Shown here: positions 1-9,217 of the stretch, piece after piece | Position numbering within the stretch: position 1 is the first letter of the stretch | How the letters are laid out: every line of letters starts with the position of its first letter | Source of the DNA: Seison nebaliae | Taxonomy: Eukaryota; Rotifera; Pararotatoria; Seisonacea; Seisonidae | Direction: 5' to 3' | NCBI GenBank assembly: GCA_023231475.1 | Contig: JALJEE010001657.1 | Location: forward strand, 1-25,351 | DNA: 25,351 nucleotides | Program-made: the position numbers and the translations under genes | Notes under the pieces: model-generated | The model's input: only the letters and a program-made list of their open reading frames with translations | Databases searched by the model: none | What the model was told of the DNA's origin: nothing

Positions 1-140
1 GTGGCGAATTGACCGTTTTCTTACAAAAAGGTGGCGAAATCACCATTTTTAATAAAACCCGGTGGCAAAATCATTGTTTTGAACAAAACACCGTGCCAAA
101 AAAATAGGGTGGCGAAATCACCGTGTACCTTCCCATGTTG
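1..140. repeat. Degenerate ~31-bp tandem array, cut by the left edge
   Basis: Successive units begin GTGGCGAATTGACC (1), GTGGCGAAATCACC (31), GTGGCAAAATCATT (62), GTGCC (93) and GTGGCGAAATCACC (109), each followed by a T/A-rich spacer with AAAAC-like ends. The unit core GGTGGCGAAATCACC is itself partly palindromic (GGTG...CACC). The fourth unit is shortened. The array continues off the left edge, so copy number is unknown. It could be a minisatellite or the internal repeats of a transposon end. The last bases (GTACCTTCCC) match in reverse a stretch of the minisatellite near 22.2 kb. Confidence 0.7.
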
Positions 141-1529
141 TTACATTTTCTAAAACTAAAACGTGCTGAAAATGATGGTTTGAATGATTGATAAACTTTC
201 TTCAACTTTCGTCTTGAATAAAATTGAATTTAATAAATCAGTAGATACTTGTATTGTATCTACGCCATTGTCTGATCTGATTCTGAGCATTCTCATTTCG
301 AATTTTTTGGATTGAAAGAGATAATTTAATATAATATCTATTTAACGATAGTGTTTGAAAGATGGAATAAAAATATGCAATATGTAGATTTGGTTGTTCC
401 AAATAAAATTGTTATTGTATTTTTGATTACAAAGATTTCAATTTAAGAAGACCGCTGGATGTTTTTATCCGATAAGTCTTAAAAACAAATTAACGGAATA
501 AAAAGATGTTAGAATGAGAATTATATAAAGGAATCGTGTTTCATATGATATTTTCAGATACATGGAATAACATTGCTATCATAGTAATGATTAAAATACG
601 TGTATGACTAAAATACTCTCTTTGACTTCTCCATGAGAAGTTAATTTGGGTATAACAAGCAATTATTATCGATACGCTTTCATTAAGATATAGGAGAAAT
701 ATATCCCAATAATAATAAGAAGATTCATCATAAGGAAGGCGTGTATCAGAGACCCAGTAACATCAATAGACGTTGAATATAATTGTCGATTGAATTATTC
801 GTCTATTCGTTCTTTCCACAACCTTTTCTCAACATGCAGACGTTAATGATACATATCGAGTCGTATTCGTTGATGCGGAATCTATTGTATACACGTCTTC
901 AATACGTACCGTTGTACCGTTGAATAAAGAGAAGAAGATGAAGATATATATATATATATGGAAATATATATGGAAATATAAGACACGAACTCGTCATATA
1001 ATATTGATGTTGTGAAGCAATATTCGTCGGATATAATCATCCGTTTTCATTTCTTCTTTCTAATAATCCTACTATCTTATGAGGAAAACTGTTTGAGAAC
1101 GAGTTTATCCAACGTTATACATCAACACTAAATTCACATCTTTATCCACTTATTTTTCCCTCACAAACTAATTAGGTCTTGTTGTGATTGAGCGTTATTT
1201 TAAGTAAAAGGAAGCCCAACATATATTTCCTTAGGCGAACAAACCGATCAAGTAGATTTTACCATATTACTTATAAAATCTAATTTTCATTGATATTGTG
1301 TGTTGATGTTGTTTCATCATAATATTTGTGGTAGGATGCAACGCTTGTGGAAAGGGGAATTTCAATGGAGAAATGTATTGAGAAGTACATGTTTATCATA
1401 TTTCTACTCGCCATCCTTTTCACATCGTACCGAAGAAGACTGGGATTTTTTATTGTTGTTAATGGGAAATAGATGAGAGAGTTATATTTAAGGAATTCAT
1501 TCATTCCATATTGTGTTGGCATTTAGCAT
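141..1529. other. Non-coding stretch, no gene seen
   Basis: AT-rich sequence without a convincing open frame, RNA gene or long repeat. It holds a short TA microsatellite near 940-960 followed by two GGAAATATA-type repeats. The open frame on the minus strand at 1280-1522 has no family resemblance and I do not call it. Confidence 0.5.
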
Positions 1530-1850
1530 ATGTGCCATATTTCATTCATGGAACTCGATTTTAAAATGACTCCGATTCAACTTCTATTTGTTTACACATT
1601 CATTATCCTCTCACCATTCCTTATCGATAATTTTTACATTCGATTACTTTCAGCTGTTACCAAAGAAAGTCATAATTGTTTCTGTCATCGAGCAGCATAT
1701 GTTTATTTTCATTCAATCACTTTCTGTGTCTGTCGTCAAGTTTGGAGTGAAATGAATCAACATTTTAGCGTGAATCGTTACTGCGTCGATAAGAATTTTC
1801 TAATGAAAGAAATTAATTTTGATTCGGAAACATTTGAACATATTGACTAG
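1530..1850 (+). CDS. Hypothetical small membrane or secreted protein (106 aa), weak
   Basis: An uninterrupted 106-codon frame in DNA this AT-rich is longer than expected by chance, but I do not recognise it. In-frame ATGs lie at 1530, 1548 and 1566. From the last, residues 13-33 form a hydrophobic segment (MTPIQLLFVYTFIILSPF) that could be a signal peptide or membrane anchor. The rest holds six cysteines, including CFC and CVC pairs, and an acidic C-terminus ending FEHID. A GTT donor and a TTTCAG acceptor inside the frame (near 1588 and 1652) could also be spliced, giving a shorter product in another frame, so the structure is uncertain. No poly(A) signal or neighbour supports it further. Confidence 0.3.
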   Translation: MCHISFMELDFKMTPIQLLFVYTFIILSPFLIDNFYIRLLSAVTKESHNCFCHRAAYVYFHSITFCVCRQVWSEMNQHFSVNRYCVDKNFLMKEINFDSETFEHID

Positions 1851-2117
1851 AACATTCACGTTGAAATTGTTCATTATTCAACATCGAAAACATGATTGAT
1901 TCAATCAATCAACATTATTCAATTTGATTGTTAATCTTCGAATGATTTATTAATCTTAAATATATTAACCGTCAATGTATATGGTTCCTTCGAACAATTA
2001 AAGTTACTCTTTCTTTAACACAGTTCGATTTGATGATAATTATATATTGTATAATATGTATATAAATCTCATATCAAATCGAAGAAGTTATTTGGGACTC
2101 AAGAATAACTCCTCAAA

Positions 2118-2399
2118 ATGAGGGTGAGTAGAGAAGATATTAGATGTGATATTCGTTTTCAGATGGATCGACTTGATGATCAACTAGAAATGGCAGAGTT
2201 TTTCACAATACATGGAATCAATAGACGATCCTAGATAATTGTCATTAAAGGAAGATGTACATGTAATTCGAAGTATAGATGGAATTGCAAGCAAGATTGA
2301 AGGAATTATTAATAAAGTTATTAATATACATTATTGACAAATGGAAGAATGAAGACGATGATGAGGGTGATGTGACGTTCACAACGATATAGAATGAAT
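2118..2399 (+). CDS. Possible small multi-exon gene, structure unresolved
   Basis: From an ATG at 2118 an open frame reads MRVSREDIRCDIRFQMDRLD and on through DQLEMAEFF before a stop near 2233. A second open piece, after a TTAAAG acceptor near 2252, reads EDVHVIRSIDGIASKIEGI and could splice by a GTT donor to an acidic tail (NEDDDEGD...) ending in TAG near 2399. The pieces have the polar, charged look of coding sequence here, but I could not join the first two in a consistent phase. It may be a real small gene, a decayed gene, or chance. No family recognised. Confidence 0.25.
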
Positions 2400-2430
2400 C
2401 TACTATGGAATGAAAAAGAAAGACAAACAT

Positions 2431-2885
2431 AAAATCTTCGATTATTGGGAATGATTATCATTTTTAGATTACTCAATCCTCAAATAAATAGATCGTAACA
2501 TTAACTTTTAAATAAACTGTTTGTTCGAAACGACGAAACTTATTATTGTTATCCCTTATTTCTTCAGGTTTTTTCTTGTTGAATGTCCGAGTTTCTTCTT
2601 CTCATTTCCCCTTAACTTTTGGTTAATATTTTTATCTTACGCTAATCTATCAACGTTCTTTATCAGGTTCATTGCATTCCCATCCAATTTCGATTGATGA
2701 TCAACCAGCCACTTTCACCAAAATAAACTAAATATAGAACTTTTATTTACATCATTTTCAAGAAGAGCAACAACAATTTAATTTTCATCATAAACATCTG
2801 TTGACTAATTATATTTAATGAGAAAGAATTAATTTGGGAACATTTTCGTTAAGTAAATTAAATTTCAATATTTTCAAAATTTTTT
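2431..2885. other. Upstream region of the GRXCR-like gene
   Basis: AT-rich sequence with no open frame of note. It presumably holds the promoter and 5' leader of the next gene, but I see no clear TATA box, initiator or other defined site. Confidence 0.4.
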
Positions 2886-4452
2886 ATGATGACTGAAGAA
2901 TTGTCGCTTGATGGTTGTTCTTCCGTTTACGATTTGGAGAAGATGTGCTTGAGTGTCGATCAACATTTAGAGGTTGATATCTCTTCCAATGATATCAGTG
3001 AAGAATTATCGAATGAACAAATGATAGTGACGTCATGTGATGACGGAGAAAAGGAAGTAAAAAGTTATCAATTACCTACCGAATCATCAACATCGACTAC
3101 ACCAACATCTTCCTCCACTAATTGTGACGATGATACAAATGATTCAATATTCGCAATAAAACCATCATCGATTGATATGATAAAGAATGAAAAAGAAAAT
3201 CGAACTCCTCAAGGATATGTGAATAATAAGTTGTTGCTAAGTGACAATGGAACAATTCGAGGAATAGAAGGAAACGTATCAGAGAACGTACAAAAATATC
3301 AAGTTAAATTTTTTCTTTAAAAATCATTTAATAACTATAATATACGAGTGATGGAGATGATGATTTCATGATGATGCTTTTTTTATAATATTTTTTCGAA
3401 CGATCTACTACCCCTATTTTATAAACAATTTTTCAATTTCCATAATTAATGAAATTAATTCAAGAATATTCAATTTGTTTTCCATATGTAACAGGATTCA
3501 ATAGTAAACAATCATAAGAAGAATATACCTCGCTTCCTTCTCAATAATGATCAATTGACAATGGCAATAACGAAAGCGAAGGAGTTGCTCAAGGCATTGA
3601 AGGAGGAGGAGAAAGATAAACTCGTTCTATATAATAGTTCGTTGGGGATAGTTCGTAGTCAAGAATCGAGATGCAAAAACCTCAGAAATTTACTAATTCA
3701 CAATTCTTTAAAATTCGATGAAAAAGATTGTGGAATGTCATTGAAATGTTGTCAGAATATCCACGACAATGTTCATAATCAATTAGGTTTGGAGACGTTA
3801 TCGTCAATTGACGGTAATTTAAGTGATGACACAAGTAACAAAGATAATTTGGACGAGACTGATCGAAGGAGATCTCGATCAGCTACCGAAAATAACAATT
3901 GCGCGAAAAAATTATTAAAAGAAATCAAAATTCGAATATATGCTGAATATTTGTGTCGGAAAAATAAAAAAGAATTGTTAAAACAAATTGTGGAAAGTGA
4001 ATATTATGAGAAAACAGTAAAAATGAAGGAATCGGCTTTTTTCAAAGAAATTGGTCAAGGAAAATATTTTGAAAATGTCATTGCGTTACCTCTTTTATTT
4101 TATGGAGGATTGTTTCTTGGAGTTAATTTTCTTCAAACTTTTCTTCAATTTATTCATTTGATTTTAGAATTTTGATAAAATTCACAACTTATGCGAAAAT
4201 GGAGAATTTCTTGAGAAGATTCCTAATGTGAAGGTTATTGTTCATTCTCCTACTTTCTTCCGATTCATTTTACTGATAAAGCGAATTAAATTTCAAGAAT
4301 ATTGTGGGAAATGTGGAGGTCATCGATGGTTACCTTGTAATGAATGTTCGGGTTCGAAGATTAAATATAATCAATTTCGTTCTTTGAAATGTTGTAAATG
4401 TAATGAAAGTGGATTGGTTAGATGTCCGGATTGCATCGATCAACCTTATTAA
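2886..4452 (+). CDS. GRXCR-like glutaredoxin domain/cysteine-rich protein, 4 exons, 426 aa
   Basis: Exons 2886-3302, 3495-4121, 4168-4233 and 4282-4452; introns of 192, 46 and 48 nt, all phase 0 with GTT donors. Residues 1-160 are acidic, Ser/Thr-rich and probably disordered. A glutaredoxin-like fold starts at KLVLYNSSLGIVR (181-193), matching the VVLYTTSMGIVR start of the GRXCR family, which also lacks the CPYC redox site. It resumes at LPLLFYGGLFLG (337-348) and FDKIHNLCENGEF (350-362). Between them is a longer than usual charged insert (about 230-330). The C-terminus is the family's four-CxxC zinc-binding module: C378/C381, C389/C392, C407/C410, C418/C421. In vertebrates GRXCR1 acts in stereocilia; in invertebrates the role is unclear. 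Poly(A) signal AATAAA at 4512-4517. The family call rests on both ends of the fold and the Cys module. The start ATG could be 2886 or 2889. Confidence 0.85.
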
Positions 4453-4814
4453 CCTCTTAATTTTTTTTCTCTTACAAAAGTATTTAAAACAAAATCATTT
4501 AATTTTTGTCAAATAAACATTCCAATTATTTTTTCCGACAATTTTTTTTCGAATTTCACAAAATGATTTGCCAGAACTTTTAATACAATATTTGTTTAAC
4601 AATTATTTGTAATTAATTATTATTTATTATTATTAATTATTGTTTATTAATTATTTGTAAGTTGATTTCAGATTGAATAATGTCTGTTGTTAGGAATAAA
4701 AAAAATGAACGAAACACTTGGTGTAATATATTGACATCACAATATTTTAAGAATATAAATCAGAAATATTTTTTCGGTTAATTTAAATATTTCCTGCCAT
4801 TAATAACGAAGCTT
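4453..4814 (+). other. Spacer between GRXCR-like and IF1 genes
   Basis: Contains the AATAAA of the upstream gene at 4512-4517 and a very AT-rich run of ATTATT-type repeats at about 4608-4660. It presumably includes the IF1 promoter. Nothing else seen. Confidence 0.5.
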
Positions 4815-5319
4815 ATGATCTCTGTAAAAAGTTTTTCATATAAAATGAATACGGCTATTAGAAAATCAGTTGGTGTATTGAATCGAGTTCTTAAGGATTC
4901 GACAGGCTCCGCTTATATTGCTACATCAGCTGTGTTGTTAGTTTCGATTCTTATTCTTCTAATAATTTGTTGTGGTCAGACATGGTGGAGATGTGAAAGA
5001 AGGTGGAGGCTCATTCGCGAAACGGGAACAAGCGCTTGAAGATCAGCACTTCAAGAAACTTGTTGACATTTTTAATAGAAATAGATTAAATTTGAATTGA
5101 ATGTGTAGGAAAGAGAACAACTTTCTGCTTTAAAGAAACATCACGATGATGAAATTCAGCATCATGAGAAAGTGATTCAACAACATATGGTTAGTGGAGA
5201 TTTGAAATGAGCGGTTTAATGTCATTCCTATTATATATCTGAAGGACTCGATCAAGAGACATCGATACAAAATTTATTCACTGGATGATGCGGCGAAAAA
5301 GAAGAAGAAGGACGATTAA
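4815..5319 (+). CDS. ATPIF1: Mitochondrial ATP synthase inhibitory factor IF1, 4 exons, ~119 aa
   Basis: Exons 4815-4936, 4980-5061, 5109-5189 and 5245-5319. The first donor may be 4934 or 4937, which changes one residue; introns of 43-55 nt all start GTT. IF1 binds F1-ATPase in the matrix and blocks ATP hydrolysis when the membrane potential falls. The N-terminus (MISVKSFSYKMNTAIRKSV...) is basic and Ser-rich, as expected for a matrix targeting peptide; ATG 4845 is an alternative start. The minimal inhibitory region is clear: GGGSFAKREQALEDQHFKKL (49-68) then EREQLSALKKHHDDEIQHH (69-87), with the histidine cluster of the family's pH-sensing antiparallel coiled coil. The last exon adds DSIKRHRYKIYS and a lysine-rich end (KKKKKDD). 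Length agrees with animal IF1. Poly(A) signal AATAAA at 5376-5381, facing the tail of the convergent minus-strand gene. Confidence 0.9.
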
Positions 5320-5375
5320 CCAGCTTTGAAACAGACAATTCTGAATATTGACTAGGAATCGATAAAATTTAGTAG

Positions 5376-5396
5376 AATAAAAGAAAAATTTTTATT
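5376..5396. terminator. Two-sided poly(A) signal between convergent genes
   Basis: AATAAA at 5376-5381 reads on the + strand, 57 nt after the IF1 stop. TTTATT at 5391-5396 gives AATAAA on the minus strand, 157 nt after the stop of the coiled-coil gene. The two signals are only 9 nt apart within an A-run/T-run (AAAAATTTTT), so the transcripts should end in, or overlap across, the same short segment. Confidence 0.55.
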
Positions 5397-5552
5397 TTTT
5401 TTCAAAGTTTTATAAGAGAATGGCCAAAATTTTTGTTCGTTGAAAATCGTCAAAGTTTAATAAGTCCATAATAATATTGATATAAGCACGTCTCTCCTGA
5501 AATATCAAATTGTCTAATGGAAATTATCATTAGAAAAAGTTTGTGATAAATA

Positions 5553-6610
5553 CTAGAAACTTTTACGTTCTACTCTTTTAGATTTGAGAGAGTTTCTTTT
5601 GAAGAATGGATAGGAATTGGATGTGGAATTAGTTGAATAAGAAGAATATAAATTATATTCATTCGTCTGATCAATACTGGTTAATGCAGTGGCATGTGAG
5701 GACGTTTTACTACGACTCATTTGATAAGTCATCCAATAAGAGAATAATAATTGTTTGACGATACTCAACTGTTTATGTAAGGATGAGTTTACTAGTTTCT
5801 TCTCATCATCTAAATTCTTCTCTTGAGAATAAGTGAGAAGTGCAAGTTCCTCGTTATGTTTCTCATCATTCATCGAGTCATCATTGACAAAAGAAGAATT
5901 ATCTGCATTGTGAGATTGATATGAGAAACTATGAATAAAATTATTGAAATCGATCGCTGATGAATGTGGCTCGGATGAGTCGACTAGTGGCCAACGAAGT
6001 GTTCGAATAATTGTGTAATATTTCCTCTGAGTTCTCAGCAGTTCATCATTAGATTCGTGCAGAAGATTAATTAATTCGTTAGGGTTTGTTGTTGGGATAG
6101 GAATATTTTTATTATGGCTACCTCCCAAATTGTCGAACTAGAAAAGAGATTCATAAAACATCAATCCATATTAACGTAAGATTCTTCAAACGTCTGTTTG
6201 TTTATTGTCGAAGGAGGTGATATGTTCAAAATGAACCGATGCACGGCCCTTCTCAAACACTTTGTGGAGTAAATCAGTGAAAGAGGATGACCTTTTTTTT
6301 ACTCGATTCAATTCCGATAAATCGAATACATTATCAGTTAGACTATTCAATGTTGAACTATTATTGATAAATAATTAGAATAATAATAAATGGTTATATA
6401 ATAATATTAATGAGATATACCAATCGACATAAGTTGCATCCGTTTGTACGAGAACACTTCTCTGTTTAGGATGTTGAACTTCTTCTAATTGTAATTTCAA
6501 TTCGTTAATTTTCGACGTGGCGACGCCTAAAGAATCATTCAATACTGCAATCAATTCATCCTTCTCTTCAATGCGTAAATTGAGTTCGAAGATTTCAGTA
6601 TTTTGCATCT
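5553..6610 (-). CDS. Coiled-coil protein of unknown function, at least 3 exons, at least 312 aa
   Basis: Minus-strand exons 6608(or 6610)-6421, 6357-6192 and 6137-5553; introns 63 nt (donor GTATAT) and 54 nt (donor GTTTGA). Phases agree and each join removes in-frame stops. The first 45 residues (MQNTEIFELNLRIEEKDELI...) form a leucine-rich amphipathic helix typical of a coiled coil. Later come VLVQTDATYVDC, a Ser-rich basic stretch (RVKKRSSSFTDLLHKVFEKG), an acidic middle and a basic, Ser/Tyr-rich C-terminus ending KRVERKSF. I do not recognise the family. A stop lies just upstream of the ATG at 6608, so either this is the start or an acceptor sits at 6609-6612. A candidate first exon at 6769-6724 (MRNFFLLSPFLKKER) ends in a GTT donor and would join in phase. 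Convergent with IF1. Confidence 0.65.
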
Positions 6611-6769
6611 CTTATTAGTATCTTATTACAGCTGAAAGATTGTAATTATTTTCAACAAATATTATCGAAATGGGTTAACTGAGGTGGTGGTCCGTCTAAA
6701 ACAAATAAAGTTCGTCCTTCAACCTCTTTCTTTTTTGAGAAAGGGAGAGAGTAAGAAGAAATTCCTCAT

Positions 6770-7195
6770 CGATGCAGCTGTCACGTTTAATCATTTGTGA
6801 CTATCACTTAGATCGATTGTGCAATAAGACTCAAGTGAAAACATGATGGAATTGAATGGAATTTTATTAATTTCAAATAAATAATAACATGATGAAATGA
6901 CTGAAGTTTTTATGTATGGTTCTGTATAAAATAGAGAATGATTACAACGAGATGTTGAAATAACATTTTAAAATTGACTAAAAAAATTAGAGAAGTTTTA
7001 TTGAAGTATACTTTTGCTTTATCGTGCATTTCAGATGATGGAATTATAATAACATACAACTAAACTTATTTGACATTCTACCACTCCACAAAACTGAACT
7101 TTCAATTATCACATTTAGAATTCGTTTAGAAACTAAAAGAAATATTTGGAGAAGGTTTGTTGAACTTCTTGAAATAGACCATCTTATCAGTTGGA
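6770..7195. other. Spacer between two minus-strand genes
   Basis: Contains TTTATT at 6997-7002 (AATAAA on the minus strand), a likely poly(A) signal of the 673-aa gene, and another TTTATT near 6863. It presumably also holds the promoter of the coiled-coil gene. No open frame of note. Confidence 0.45.
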
Positions 7196-9217
7196 TTAGA
7201 AGAATGCTGATGAATAATGTGTTTGTATTCGTCTTTCACCACAACGCATTGTCAAGTACATATTCCGTTGCTTCTTCATCGGCCGACAGACAATTCGGGG
7301 TGTGTTGCAAAAGAAAGAATTTCTCACTTCAGGCCATTCAATCCAGGACCAGGCAGGACAATCAATTAAATAATCCTGATGATTAACACAACGCGCGTTC
7401 GGCCACGACAAACTACGAGTGAATGTTTTCGATTTCGGTTCATAGTATTGAATTCTCTGCATCTGATTAGTTGTTGACGCACACATCGTCACATATGACA
7501 TTTCTTGAAGTTTTGGCAAATCATGAAGATTTCGATGTTGAGTTTGATTTCGATGCATATTCTTCGACGTCCTCAATTTTGTAGCTACTACATCCCATTT
7601 ACTTTTCCGATCAGTGGATGATGAATGAACACATTCCATTTCGGTTGTTACACTCATCATTGGTGGATTTAATGTATTCCTTCTCATTAACAAACTTGAC
7701 ATTCCGAATTTGTTGTTCGACGTTTTCCAGTAATATTGTAATCTTTTGTCTAATAATAATTTCTGCTTGCGCCACCATGTCCACCAATTTAACGCGTAGG
7801 ATTGAGCATTGATTCGACCACGAACCGAATAATGAGAATATGGTAATGGGAAATCAGGTCCTTGTGCTAAATGGTGCAACTGTACAAGATTTGATGAAAT
7901 GTCTTCTCGATCAGACAAATTTGAATTTGTAGTCGACGTCGATTCCAAATGCCGTCCCACGTCATTTGCGTGGAAATCTCTTCGATAACGATAATAATCA
8001 TCAGAACTGCAAACTATTCTATATTTTCTAAACAGATTCAATTTCGACCATTTATTTTTTGTGCTAACAGGAAAAATAGTTCTTTTTTGAAGCAGTCGAA
8101 TGAAATGGTAAATTGGATAGTTTTCATAAATATTATTCACCATAACCTCCGTCAAATGATCTGGAAGGGGGAAAATATTTTTGGAATTTGTCTCATATAA
8201 ATATTTTAATTCATTGCGTTGATGCATCGTCGACGTTATGTGATTGGCATTCTGAAGGAAGAGAAAATGAGGATATTTTAGATTTGCATAAATCTTTTCG
8301 CGGTTCTTCGTCGTTTTGGGTGAGGTGTCTATGATAATTCTCCTTCTTTCCTCAGTAATTCGAATTATCTCATCTGGATGCATGACACGAATATTATGAG
8401 TATTATGTTGATATAGGAGGTAGTCTTCGTTGAATAGCCACGTCAAATATTTATCCATATCATTATTCAAATTAACTGGAAGAAGATACCAGAGTTGGAA
8501 TTGAATACTTGTTTTCAACCACTGAGTTATGGCTCGACTGAAATGTCGACATTCAGTACCCACTTCACCATCGCCCATAATTCGGCAATTGTTATTGTTG
8601 AATGTGGATGTTGGTGATGGGAGATGCGCTAGAAATCGACACAATTTCTTACTTTGTTTTTTTCTTTGATAGAGCTTCAACTCTCTCAACCAGAACCGGA
8701 TCTCAACTGATGAAATGGTTGTTGAGGAGACTGTTGTTAACGAATGTTTATCATGTATATGACAATGAACATAAGGGCATGGTGATCGTTTATTTTTCGG
8801 GAAACAAGTATTACAATGATTAGTCGAGTTACTAATAGAGTTTTGAATGATGGATGAATTCGAATTGGAATTATCTCCAAATCCATTTCCAGTACAACAT
8901 AATTCATATTTGTGGTAACATGTCTTTTGGCAACAGAGACAGTTTCGACAACAACAACTTCTGTTATAATTACAACTAATTCTATCTGTTTTCTGTCGAT
9001 TGGCTTGGACGGAGAAATGACAACAACACAAATTCTTCTTCCGTCGAACATATTGTCGTAACGTTCGAATACGTCTCCTCCACCAACGTCTGAGAAGTTT
9101 TCGGAGAATCTTCTGCGTCAATGTAAAGATGACTAGCAAGAGCATGGTGGAGAGTGTGATGGCAATGAGGAAACCCGGACGAGAATTATATTCAACAGAT
9201 CCTGTTGACATTTTCAC
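7196..9217 (-). CDS. Orphan single-pass membrane protein, intronless, 673 aa
   Basis: The longest open frame of the window, on the minus strand with no intron needed. Start ATG at 9217, or the second ATG at 9211 (MSTGSVEYNSRPG). Residues 15-34 (GFLIAITLSTMLLLVIFTLT) form one membrane helix, followed by a strongly basic stretch (KILRKLLRRWWRRRIRTLR), which by the positive-inside rule puts the long C-terminal part in the cytosol. Next is a cysteine-rich segment, about residues 63-155, with CCC, CCCRNCLCC and HCNTC clusters and a low-complexity Asn/Ser spacer (NSNSNSSIIQNSISNS). The remaining ~500 residues are basic and rich in Trp, Tyr and Asn, with no repeat or catalytic motif I know. I recognise no family. 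Reading frames on the opposite strand here are shadows. TTTATT at 6997-7002 is a plausible poly(A) signal. Confidence 0.65.
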   Translation of the reverse strand: MKMSTGSVEYNSRPGFLIAITLSTMLLLVIFTLTQKILRKLLRRWWRRRIRTLRQYVRRKKNLCCCHFSVQANRQKTDRISCNYNRSCCCRNCLCCQKTCYHKYELCCTGNGFGDNSNSNSSIIQNSISNSTNHCNTCFPKNKRSPCPYVHCHIHDKHSLTTVSSTTISSVEIRFWLRELKLYQRKKQSKKLCRFLAHLPSPTSTFNNNNCRIMGDGEVGTECRHFSRAITQWLKTSIQFQLWYLLPVNLNNDMDKYLTWLFNEDYLLYQHNTHNIRVMHPDEIIRITEERRRIIIDTSPKTTKNREKIYANLKYPHFLFLQNANHITSTMHQRNELKYLYETNSKNIFPLPDHLTEVMVNNIYENYPIYHFIRLLQKRTIFPVSTKNKWSKLNLFRKYRIVCSSDDYYRYRRDFHANDVGRHLESTSTTNSNLSDREDISSNLVQLHHLAQGPDFPLPYSHYSVRGRINAQSYALNWWTWWRKQKLLLDKRLQYYWKTSNNKFGMSSLLMRRNTLNPPMMSVTTEMECVHSSSTDRKSKWDVVATKLRTSKNMHRNQTQHRNLHDLPKLQEMSYVTMCASTTNQMQRIQYYEPKSKTFTRSLSWPNARCVNHQDYLIDCPAWSWIEWPEVRNSFFCNTPRIVCRPMKKQRNMYLTMRCGERRIQTHYSSAFF

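Noticed and set aside
2245-2430. Minus-strand frame MFVFLFHSIVDSF... as a membrane protein
   Set aside because: It appears to be the shadow of GAT/GAA-rich coding-like sequence on the + strand.
8602-8823. Open + strand frames opposite the 673-aa gene as separate genes
   Set aside because: They lack starts in context, splice signals or family matches and lie wholly inside the longer minus-strand frame.
7196-9217. Possibility that the cysteine-rich orphan is a transposon-derived protein
   Set aside because: No transposase, reverse transcriptase or integrase motif was seen, and the membrane anchor argues against it.
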